Source of the DNA: CBDDHT01 sp965227905 | GTDB lineage: Bacteria > Pseudomonadota > Alphaproteobacteria > Rhizobiales > Methyloligellaceae | Assembly (NCBI GenBank): GCA_965227905.1 | Contig: OZ245780.1 | Span: 1,240,001 to 1,304,000, forward strand | DNA length: 64,000 bases | Direction: 5' to 3' | In this document: piece after piece, positions 7,981 to 15,240 of the stretch | How positions within the stretch are numbered: position 1 is the first letter of the stretch | Layout: each line of letters starts with the position of its first letter | Position numbers and translations under genes: made by a program | Notes under the pieces: model-generated | Seen by the model: the letters and a program-made list of their open reading frames with translations, nothing else | What the model was told of the DNA's origin: nothing | The model's database searches: none

Positions 7981-8403
7981 TTATGACCTAAGGCGATCCA
8001 GCTTTCGGCGCTCTCGCTTGGTCGGACGGCCGGCACCAGGCTCGCGAATCGCGGCTGGCGCGGGGTGGGGCGTGAGTTTCTCATCTTTGACCGGTTCAGG
8101 TGTCAGATCTTCATAGAGTGTCTGGGCTTCGCTTGCCGGTCCGCGACGTTCACCGGCGGACAGCACCTTGACGATGCGAAGGCGTCGATGAAGCGTTGCG
8201 GTAATCACATCACCTGCGCGAACGGTTCTTGCGGGTTTCGTGATCCGAACGCTGTTCACCCTGACTTTGCCGGACTCGACGAATTTCGCGGCAAGTGTCC
8301 GCGTCTTCACGAGACGCGTAAACCAGAGCCAGCGATCGAGTCGTTGCCCGTTCTCATCCTCGTGTTCGCTTGCGTCAATGGTCTCCGGCGTCGGATCAGG
8401 CAT
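7981..8403 (-). CDS. S4-domain RNA-binding protein (HslR-like heat-shock/ribosome-associated family)
   Basis: This 140-aa protein has an S4 domain near residues 18-80 (RLDRWLWFTRLVKTRTLAAK, then SGKVRVNSVRITKPARTV), the fold that binds structured rRNA or tRNA. HslR-type proteins bind stalled 50S subunits carrying peptidyl-tRNA. The C-terminal tail is basic and proline-rich. The ATG at 8403 overlaps the 3' end of the helicase gene by 8 bp, so the two are translationally linked. Longer upstream readings run inside the helicase gene and are not supported. Confidence 0.85.
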   Translation of the reverse strand: MPDPTPETIDASEHEDENGQRLDRWLWFTRLVKTRTLAAKFVESGKVRVNSVRITKPARTVRAGDVITATLHRRLRIVKVLSAGERRGPASEAQTLYEDLTPEPVKDEKLTPHPAPAAIREPGAGRPTKRERRKLDRLRS

Positions 8404-11305
8404 CTTCGCGAACACCCGACTCAAGATCCTGTTTGAGCTTCTGAAGAGCAGCAAATGGAGAATCGGGGTCGATCTTGTCCTTCTCTCGAGACTTGGGGCG
8501 ACCCTTGCCGCGCGGCGGTCCGGAGCGCTTGGGAGGGCGTCCCTTCTTCGCACCGTCCCTGCGTTGATGCCGACCCTGGCGCTCGTTCGAGCGTCGCGAG
8601 TCGGGTCGTTGTTGTGCAGGACGTCTCTTCTTCGGGCGCCAGATTTCATCGACCGCCGGTTCTGTTGCGGCGGGCGCTTTACTGTCGGATGTGCCTTCCA
8701 CCTCAGCCGTTTCTGCGGAAGTCTCCTTCGTGCTGTCGGGGGCGGCAGCGGGGATCGGTTTTTGTTCTGATCGGAAACCTAGGGTCCGCAGGACTGATGC
8801 AAAGTCTTCACCTGAGCAACCGACAATTGACATCATGTCGGGTTGGATGCGGAATCCGCCGTCCCCGGTCGCGCCCTCGGGAGCGGGTTGCGGCTGAGTG
8901 GGTGTCGGCTCTTTGTTTGCGTCTTCGGCCGATGCTTCTGAAGCAGTTGCAGCCGGGGCCTTCGCATCTGCGACCTTGGCATCGGGAGCGGTGCGGTTGG
9001 CCCGCCAGGATACCAGCGGCCGTATCATGTCCGCGAGGCGCTCGAGCATATCGATACGCACGACGCGATTGCCGCATCGGTGGAAACCGGAGACCCGATA
9101 ATAAGCGTCCGAGAGCAACGGATCATTGGCGGCGGACGTCAGCCCCTGACGCGGTGGTTCGGGAATGGCGTCGGGAGTCATTCCCGTCTCCTTGCCCGTT
9201 GCAAGAGCCCAAAGCAGCAGCATCAACTCGACCGGGGCCGGCTTGAGCAAGACCGGGATGTAGATATTGAAAGCACCAAACCTGACACCGTATTTGCGGA
9301 GCTGCCCGCGTGCATCCTGGTCAAGTGCCCGGATCTCTTCGGCGACGGTCTCGCGCTTCAGAACACCAAAACTCTCGACAAGCTGAAACGCCACGCCGCG
9401 CGCGAGCCCCTGGACATCTTCGGCAGTCGCAAGGTCTACCAGCGGTTTGATCCGGCTTTCGATATGCGCAGTCAGCCAACTGCCAAGTCGCGCCAGAATG
9501 CGCTCGCGGTCGGGAGTGGTCAGATGCTCGTCGGCAATGAGCGCGATATTCGGAGCCAGTGGTCGTTCGCCGGCTTCAAGGAAGGCGATCTCTGACCCTT
9601 CCCACATGATGCGCCCTGCAGCGGTCAGCGATAGGGCTTCGTCCGAGGCTGCGACCAGGCGGGCAGATCGTTCGGTCAGTTCATGCACCAGAATCTGAGC
9701 TGCCGCGTGCCGGGCTGCCTTTCCCTGCAGGCCTTCAGCTTCCGGATCGGGCGTGAACACAAAGCCTGCCAGCCGGCCGACGAAATGGCGTTCCACATGG
9801 ACTTCGCCATCTTTACCGATTTCGGCGAACAGGCTTTCTTTATCGCGCATACTCTTGATCAGTGTGCTGGTTCGTCGGTCGACAAAACGTTGCGTCAGGT
9901 TTTCATGCAGAGCGTCCGACAGTCGATCTTCGATCTCCCGGGTTCTCTCCTGCCAATGGGAGTGGTCGGCAAGCCAGTCCGGCCGATGCGAAACGAATGT
10001 CCAGGTGCGGATATGGGCGATGCGATTGGCAATCGTATCGATGTCCCCGTCGGTCCGATCGGCCCAGGATACTTGCTCGGCAAACCAATCCTCGGGAATC
10101 GTTCCGGGATCGCCCATCAAGGGCTTGTAGAGTGCAGCGATGAGTTCGGCATGGGCCTGGGCCGAGATCTTGCGATAATCCGGCATCTGGCAGACTTCCC
10201 AGAGCCGTTTCACAGCCGCCGGGGAGACGGCCATGGCCTTGATCTCATTGTCATTCGCCATGGCCTCGAGCGCAGCCGCGTCGTCGGACTGGCGCGCACG
10301 TGCCAGGCGGTTGCCGTCCGGCACCGCACGAAGGCTGTCTTGCAGACTATCCAGGGACGCATAATCCAAATTGCGATTGCGCCACTGCAGGGTCTTCACC
10401 TGCTCGAACTCGTGGGCCTCAAGGCGATTGACCAGATCTGCGTCGAATGGCGGAACGGTTCCGCTGACGCCGAAGGTGCCATCGTTGATGTGCCGTCCTG
10501 CACGGCCGGCGATCTGGGCTATCTCGGAAGGCGTCAGTTCACGATGGTTTTGACCATCGAACTTGCGGCTGCCGGCAAATGCAACATGGTCGACGTCGAG
10601 ATTGAGCCCCATGCCGATTGCATCCGTTGCAACGAGAAAATCGACTTCGCCATTCTGATAAAGTTCAACCTGAGCATTACGCGTCCGCGGGCTTAGCGCG
10701 CCCAGAACCACTGCGGCGCCGCCGCGCTGCCTGCGGATCAATTCGGCTATGGCATAGACCTCGTTCGCACTAAAGGCGACCACGGCAGAGCGGCGGGGCA
10801 GACGAGAGATTTTCTTTTGACCGGCGTAGGTAAGTTTGGAAAGCCGAGGCCTCGAAATGAGATTTGCGTTCGGCAGGATGTCGCGAATGGGATCGCGCAT
10901 CGTCGAGGCGCCAAGCAGCAGTGTTTCCTGCGAGCCGCGCGCGTGCAGCAGGCGATCGGTAAAGACATGACCGCGTTCAAGATCCGCAGCAATCTGGATT
11001 TCGTCGATTGCCAGGAACGCCACATCAAGACCGGTAGGCATGGCTTCGACTGTCGCCACATAATAGCGCGGCGAGGGCGGCTTTATCTTTTCTTCGCCGG
11101 TGATCAGCGCGACGGCCGATGCGCCGACCCGCGCGACGATCCGGTCATAGACTTCACGAGCAAGCAGGCGAAGCGGCAGGCCGATCATTCCGGACTCATG
11201 CCCGAGCATCCGCTCGATTGCGAGATGCGTCTTACCGGTATTGGTCGGTCCGAGGACGGCCGTGACATTTCCAGGACGAGCGGACTGGCCTCTTGGCGAA
11301 CTCAT
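8396..11305 (-). CDS. SUV3-like DExH RNA helicase with basic C-terminal tail
   Basis: This 969-aa protein belongs to the Ski2/SUV3 group of RNA helicases related to the mitochondrial degradosome enzyme. Walker A is GPTNTGKT (19-26), motif II is DEIQ (101-104), characteristic of SUV3, and motif VI is QIAGRAGR (264-271). The C-terminal about 200 residues are Ala/Pro/Glu-rich and then strongly basic (RPKKRRPAQQRP and onward), a likely disordered RNA-binding tail. ATG 11305 is chosen because AAGGAT precedes it and Walker A sits near the N-terminus. It is the first gene of the helicase-S4 pair, with fdxA and carD following. Confidence 0.92.
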   Translation of the reverse strand: MSSPRGQSARPGNVTAVLGPTNTGKTHLAIERMLGHESGMIGLPLRLLAREVYDRIVARVGASAVALITGEEKIKPPSPRYYVATVEAMPTGLDVAFLAIDEIQIAADLERGHVFTDRLLHARGSQETLLLGASTMRDPIRDILPNANLISRPRLSKLTYAGQKKISRLPRRSAVVAFSANEVYAIAELIRRQRGGAAVVLGALSPRTRNAQVELYQNGEVDFLVATDAIGMGLNLDVDHVAFAGSRKFDGQNHRELTPSEIAQIAGRAGRHINDGTFGVSGTVPPFDADLVNRLEAHEFEQVKTLQWRNRNLDYASLDSLQDSLRAVPDGNRLARARQSDDAAALEAMANDNEIKAMAVSPAAVKRLWEVCQMPDYRKISAQAHAELIAALYKPLMGDPGTIPEDWFAEQVSWADRTDGDIDTIANRIAHIRTWTFVSHRPDWLADHSHWQERTREIEDRLSDALHENLTQRFVDRRTSTLIKSMRDKESLFAEIGKDGEVHVERHFVGRLAGFVFTPDPEAEGLQGKAARHAAAQILVHELTERSARLVAASDEALSLTAAGRIMWEGSEIAFLEAGERPLAPNIALIADEHLTTPDRERILARLGSWLTAHIESRIKPLVDLATAEDVQGLARGVAFQLVESFGVLKRETVAEEIRALDQDARGQLRKYGVRFGAFNIYIPVLLKPAPVELMLLLWALATGKETGMTPDAIPEPPRQGLTSAANDPLLSDAYYRVSGFHRCGNRVVRIDMLERLADMIRPLVSWRANRTAPDAKVADAKAPAATASEASAEDANKEPTPTQPQPAPEGATGDGGFRIQPDMMSIVGCSGEDFASVLRTLGFRSEQKPIPAAAPDSTKETSAETAEVEGTSDSKAPAATEPAVDEIWRPKKRRPAQQRPDSRRSNERQGRHQRRDGAKKGRPPKRSGPPRGKGRPKSREKDKIDPDSPFAALQKLKQDLESGVREDA

Positions 11306-11651
11306 AAAGCGATCCTTTTCGCACCAGTCTGTCGGCGCGGTTGCATTAAGATTTGGAACGATTGTCGAACGAATGCCGTCCGAATCGCTGACTCCCACTG
11401 ATTCAACATTCGTTCACTACGAGATGTTGTGGCGAATACCGGGGGCGGCCCAAGATTGCTGGAATTCTTGGACGCGATGAGCCCTTGGTGTCCTGCAAAC
11501 GTTAATACCGTGCCCTGTGCTTCGTATCGATTTGGCGCAGCCGCCAAACATTGGTTGTTTGCCGGTTTGGCCGACTGATAGCCATGAAGGTGCCTTGCTT
11601 CCTGAGGCGTATTCCGATCGATGCATCATAAGCCCTACATAGCGTGCCATT

Positions 11652-11732
11652 TTAACGAATAGAAGGCATCGGGAACGCCTCATGCACGAATCGGGATGGG
11701 GGCCCATTCATGATGTGTTCCCTACGACATAT
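11652..11732. repeat. Diverged direct repeat, copy 1
   Basis: Matches copy 2 at 11856-11937. The 3' 18 bp (GTGTTCCCTACGACATAT, 11715-11732) are identical; the 5' part shares TTAA-GAAT-GAAG, GAACGC and ATG-ACGAATC blocks with substitutions and one net indel. No inverted ends or target-site duplication seen. Confidence 0.6.
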
Positions 11733-11855
11733 TGTGACGCACCGGCTCAATCACACTAGCCACGGCGCCAAGGACATCTCCCGGTCTGTCAATTGGTTAC
11801 CGCCATGTCCCGTTTCTGTATTCCCTAAGCGGAACCGGCTGCACCGGCACGTCTG

Positions 11856-11937
11856 TTAAGGAATGGAAGAAGGCGTGAACGCGCCATGTACGAATCAGGA
11901 GCATCTAATGAGTCTCAAAGTGTTCCCTACGACATAT
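11856..11937. repeat. Diverged direct repeat, copy 2
   Basis: Partner of 11652-11732, sharing the 18-bp block at 11920-11937 exactly. An AGGAG at 11896-11900 sits 7 bp before an ATG at 11908, so this copy could initiate a short peptide (MSLKVFPTTYGDW...) distinct from the ATG at 11886. Whether either copy is expressed is unknown. Confidence 0.6.
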
Positions 11938-12050
11938 GGGGATTGGTGTGCACAAAAACGCAAATGCCGATCGATCTTTCGTGTCGGAGCGCGCCGACCG
12001 GTTAACTCTATGTGCCATATGGGGGCACGCAATGGCTTTTGCAGCCGGGA

Positions 12051-12923
12051 TTATTTGAATTTGACCAACGACTGGTTGTGACCGCCGGCTGTCTGTACCT
12101 GAAAGACGGTCGAGATTGCGGATGCCTGCCCGTAAGGGGTCGGAAGGCTCAAATGATACGGCACATATGCGCGTGTCCCTGGAACAGGGATCAGCCAGAC
12201 TTCAATGTCATTGGTTTTTTGAAAGAATTTCAATCCCTTATTGTTGGGCGCGTGGCCGGAGACCGGCGCGTATCTGATGCGGCAGACAACGGCTATTCCT
12301 GCATAGCCTTTCTTGCCCGATCTCGTAACGCGTACCGTCTTTTTATGCGACAGGTTGAGGTTGAAGCGGTGCCGGCCATCGAAAACTGGCACGCTCTGGC
12401 GACAGGCATCTTCATGACTCTTTCCCCCATTGTGGAGTTTGGTCAGAAAGACAGCGGAAAGTGGATCTAGTACGTCCGTTACGTGGGCATTCGTGACCGG
12501 AACGGCGCGTGGGTTCTCTCGCATTTGCGGCTGCGTGACGACGGCGTCGACGCGGTTCCCCGCAAAATTCATGTCCAGTTTGCCGCGCTTCTTTTTGGAC
12601 TCGAAATGCAGTCCATACTGTTTGGGGCGAGGTGAACTGTCCTTCATCGCACCCCTGCTTTGGGCACCGCCTTTCAAATCGAACAGAAGTCCTTTGATGA
12701 TGAAACCCATCTCCAACTTGGTTTCGCCGCGCAGCGTGTAGGAGCCTTTGCCGATGTCCGCCCAGAGCTTGAATTTGCCAAGATTGGCCCCGAGGAAATG
12801 GACCTTGTAGACGGCGAACATCTTGTTCACCGAGGGTTTGGCATTCGCGATACCTGGAAAGCATGAGAGCCCAAGCATCATGAGGATAATGCGGTATAGG
12901 CTTTTGCGACGGCCAGTCAGCAT
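12051..12923 (-). CDS. DUF3108 domain-containing exported protein
   Basis: About 290 aa. A basic N-terminus plus hydrophobic segment IILMMLGLSCFPGIANA ending in ANA is a signal peptide, so the protein is likely periplasmic. The remainder is a DUF3108-like beta-rich domain (YKVHFLGANLGKFKLWADIG near the start; DVLDPLSAVFLTKL in the middle; FFQKTNDIEVWLIP near the end). The function of DUF3108 is not established. It is divergent from rpmB, a neighbour arrangement common in related genomes. A start 24 codons further upstream (12995) is possible but would bury the signal peptide. Confidence 0.82.
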   Translation of the reverse strand: MLTGRRKSLYRIILMMLGLSCFPGIANAKPSVNKMFAVYKVHFLGANLGKFKLWADIGKGSYTLRGETKLEMGFIIKGLLFDLKGGAQSRGAMKDSSPRPKQYGLHFESKKKRGKLDMNFAGNRVDAVVTQPQMRENPRAVPVTNAHVTDVLDPLSAVFLTKLHNGGKSHEDACRQSVPVFDGRHRFNLNLSHKKTVRVTRSGKKGYAGIAVVCRIRYAPVSGHAPNNKGLKFFQKTNDIEVWLIPVPGTRAYVPYHLSLPTPYGQASAISTVFQVQTAGGHNQSLVKFK

Positions 12924-13234
12924 GCGGTAAAGCCTCTCAGATGGCGCAACGGATGGGTCGCGACGACAGTGAAAAATAGGCACGGAATTGGTCAATTCTG
13001 TGAGTCAATCGACCGAACCATTATTGGTTTGGACGTCGCCACGCAATGCCTGTTCGTTCATTGTATCCCTTCGATCAATCGGAATTCCAAGACCTACGCT
13101 TGACGAAACAGGTGAGAAGACCCTATAGCTTCGCGCCGAACCTAGCCCAAGGCCTTTTTTTGGTCTGTGGGCCTTTTTGCATTGATGCCGACACCACGAG
13201 ATGTCGGACAAATTACCTTAGAAGGAGGCCGATT
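12924..13234. promoter_or_regulatory. rpmB: rpmB promoter and leader with terminator-like element
   Basis: A good housekeeping promoter is visible: TTGACG (13100-13105), 18-bp spacer, TATAGC (13124-13129). The predicted leader then holds AAGGCC (13149-13154), a T run, GGTCT (13162-13166) and GGCCTT (13170-13175) followed by T residues. AGGCC can pair with either GGTCT or GGCCT, giving two alternative hairpins, the second terminator-like. The ribosome-binding site GAAGGAGG is at 13221-13228. Regulation by attenuation is inference. Confidence 0.55.
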
Positions 13235-13531
13235 ATGGCCCGGCGTTGCGAATTGACCGGCAAGGGTGTTTTGACCGGTAACAATGTGAGCCATGCTCAT
13301 AACAAGTCGCGGCGGCGCTTTCTGCCCAATCTGTGCAATGTTACGCTTATGAGCGAAGCTCTGGGGCGCTCGGTACGGCTGAAAGTCTCTGCACATGCGT
13401 TGCGCTCGGTTGAGCATCGCGGCGGTCTGGACGCGTTCGTTCTTGCTGCCAAGGACAGCGAGCTATCCATGAAAGCGCGGCGTCTGAAGCGAGAGCTGCA
13501 GAAAGCTCAAGACGCTGCGGCTGAAAGCTGA
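13235..13531 (+). CDS. rpmB: 50S ribosomal protein L28
   Basis: This 98-aa protein matches bacterial L28: it begins ARRCELTGKGVLTGNNVSHA and contains NKSRRRFLPNL. The alphaproteobacterial length includes a C-terminal basic helix. ATG 13235 follows a strong GAAGGAGG site by 6 bp; an upstream in-frame extension has no support. The stop codon overlaps the frame of the downstream DUF938 gene. Confidence 0.97.
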   Translation: MARRCELTGKGVLTGNNVSHAHNKSRRRFLPNLCNVTLMSEALGRSVRLKVSAHALRSVEHRGGLDAFVLAAKDSELSMKARRLKRELQKAQDAAAES

Positions 13532-13602
13532 CTGGTTCCTCAATCGAACGCCAGCGGCACTCCCCGAGCGCGGCACGAAACACTGCCCCTATCATCAATG
13601 TA

Positions 13603-14157
13603 TTGCGATGGTCCTTGCCGTCAAAAGGCCGTGTCCTCGAGATCGCGAGCGGGACAGGGCAGCATATCGCAGCGTTTGCCAGTGCGTTTCCCGACCTGGA
13701 GTTTCAACCAAGCGATCTCAATCCGGCAGCCCAGGACAGCATCGTGGCCTGGACTGCTGCAGCTGGTCTCGGGAATGTATTGCCGCCACGAGAAATCGAC
13801 GTAACGGTCGCACAATGGGGCGATGACCTGCCAGCACCCTTTGCTGCGATCATTGCCATCAATCTCATACACATCAGTCCTTGGTCGGCGTCGCTTGGTT
13901 TGATCGAAGGAGCCCGGCGGCTGCTCGCAGATGACGGGATTCTGTACCTCTATGGTCCCTACAGTCGCGGCGGTCGTCACACAGCGGAAAGCAACGCGGC
14001 GTTCGACTTGAGCCTCAGACGACAGGATCCGCATTGGGGCGTGCGCGATCTGGACGACTTCGACGCCGAATTGGAACGGGTTGGCTTGGCAATTGAAGAG
14101 ATGATTGAGATGCCCGCGAACAATTATTCACTCATCATTCGGCGAACGCAGCACTAG
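13603..14157 (+). CDS. DUF938 family SAM-dependent methyltransferase, true start probably further upstream
   Basis: Class I methyltransferase-like fold: GRVLEIASGTGQH is motif I, followed by QPSDLNP, INLIHISPWSA and LYLYGPYSRGGRHT, all typical of DUF938. The first standard start codon is TTG 13603, giving 184 aa, but the frame is open back to 13525 and reads SPSAARNTAPIINVLRWSLP just upstream, which is the conserved DUF938 N-terminus. No ATG, GTG or TTG exists in that stretch; CTG 13528 overlapping the rpmB stop is the best candidate. Coding therefore probably begins near 13528. Substrate unknown. Confidence 0.83.
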   Translation: MRWSLPSKGRVLEIASGTGQHIAAFASAFPDLEFQPSDLNPAAQDSIVAWTAAAGLGNVLPPREIDVTVAQWGDDLPAPFAAIIAINLIHISPWSASLGLIEGARRLLADDGILYLYGPYSRGGRHTAESNAAFDLSLRRQDPHWGVRDLDDFDAELERVGLAIEEMIEMPANNYSLIIRRTQH

Positions 14158-14197
14158 AGCCACATGCGTCTTGTTAGACGCGCATATCTTGATCTAG
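14154..14197. repeat. CTAG-bounded palindromic element spanning both stop codons
   Basis: Reads CTAGAGC ... GCGTCT-TGTT-AGACGC ... CTAG. The left CTAG supplies the TAG stop of the DUF938 gene, the right CTAG the stop of the convergent esterase gene. A closely related element occurs at 57540-57583. The central hairpin could serve as a bidirectional terminator; no T run follows. Confidence 0.6.
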
Positions 14198-15240
14198 TCG
14201 CGCAGAACGAACTGCATCATCAGCGTCCGTTGAAACGCCGGGTTGAAATTGTCGTCCGATATCAGCGTGACGATCGTCTGCCCTTTGGGGGACCGATGGA
14301 TTGCAATGCCTTCCATATTGTCGATCTGCGTAGCACCACGTAGATCCAGCACGATCTTTCCGTTGAGCCGTGCGCCGGGTTTGATGTCCTGACCTGAAAT
14401 CCTACGGACGCGGGCTGCGATCCCGCGAGAGAAGCTGAAGCGTCGTTCAAGCACGAGGACGTCGCCGCCAGGCAATGTGGCCGCACCCGTGACGTCGAAG
14501 TCATCGAGCCGGACCAGGCTCAAGGCCAGAGTCTTGCCGCCCTTCAGGATCCAGGCGCGATGATTTCCATCCTTGTTCAGAAACTGCTCCGTGAAGGCCA
14601 GCAAAGCGCCCTTGTGAGGCCCGGTGTTTAGAAGTGCCAGAGCTTCGAACCCTTTGTTGCCTTTGGCCCGTTTGATGATCGAAGGAATTTTCACATAGTG
14701 CGATGGACCGGCGAGTTGACCGTTCTTAACAGGAAAAAGACCGATACGATGGAGCCGCTCGAACCCCACATAGAGAGGTTGATCCAGCCTGCCGCGCTTG
14801 ACCGGGGCAATCGATTCGGCATCGCGGTAGCGCCCGCTCGTCAGAGGTTTGTTATTGCGGGCTTTCAGAGAGCCTGTCCGCGCATTCTTCAGGCCGATGA
14901 GCTTGCCATCGCGCATCTCGAGTCTTGCAGACAACCACAGGCCGGCATCTGACACGGCAATCAGACGCGTGCCGTCCCCATTGAGCGTCAAGCCGGAATA
15001 ACCGCCGAGAAAAGACGATTGAGATTTTAGGACGATACCGCTGCGCCAGATCAATGATCCCGGTTCCAATTGTGCTGGATCGCCCTGATCGAGCGAGATC
15101 GGCTCGGCAGTAATCGTAATCGACTGAGGTGCAACATTGCTGAATTTGGGTTTGGCCATCAGCGTGGTTGTGCCGAAAACGAATACGGCAAAACTTACGG
15201 CAATCCCGATTGTCAGATATCGCGAACGGCGGGCGCTCAA
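14194..15240 (-). CDS. Esterase-like activity of phytase family protein, exported
   Basis: This 348-aa protein has a signal peptide or signal anchor (residues about 8-29, TIGIAVSFAVFVFGTTTLMA). The mature part fits the 'esterase-like activity of phytase' family, a beta-propeller domain: GGYSGLTLNGDGTRLIAVSDAG, then RDAESIAP, NKGFEALALL, FTEQFLNKDG, and NMEGIAIHRSP near the end. The start overlaps the cobT stop by 4 bp (ATGA), so it is co-translated with cobT. The actual substrate is unknown. Confidence 0.82.
   Translation of the reverse strand: MSARRSRYLTIGIAVSFAVFVFGTTTLMAKPKFSNVAPQSITITAEPISLDQGDPAQLEPGSLIWRSGIVLKSQSSFLGGYSGLTLNGDGTRLIAVSDAGLWLSARLEMRDGKLIGLKNARTGSLKARNNKPLTSGRYRDAESIAPVKRGRLDQPLYVGFERLHRIGLFPVKNGQLAGPSHYVKIPSIIKRAKGNKGFEALALLNTGPHKGALLAFTEQFLNKDGNHRAWILKGGKTLALSLVRLDDFDVTGAATLPGGDVLVLERRFSFSRGIAARVRRISGQDIKPGARLNGKIVLDLRGATQIDNMEGIAIHRSPKGQTIVTLISDDNFNPAFQRTLMMQFVLRD

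Larger units (their letters stand above)
11306..12050. other. Long intergenic region with a diverged duplication, no clear gene
   Basis: About 745 bp. The left end is the promoter region of the helicase. The rest shows no conserved protein. It contains two diverged copies of an about 80-bp segment (11652-11732 and 11856-11937), and a small dyad GTGCC-N7-GGCAC at 12011-12027 before the DUF3108 stop. Small frames at 11682-11759 (25 codons) and 11886-12005 (39 codons) start at equivalent positions in the two copies but diverge in frame. Confidence 0.45.

Noticed and set aside
9683..10696. Long plus-strand frame inside the SUV3-like helicase gene
   Set aside because: The minus strand encodes conserved helicase motifs throughout; the plus-strand product shows no recognisable domain.
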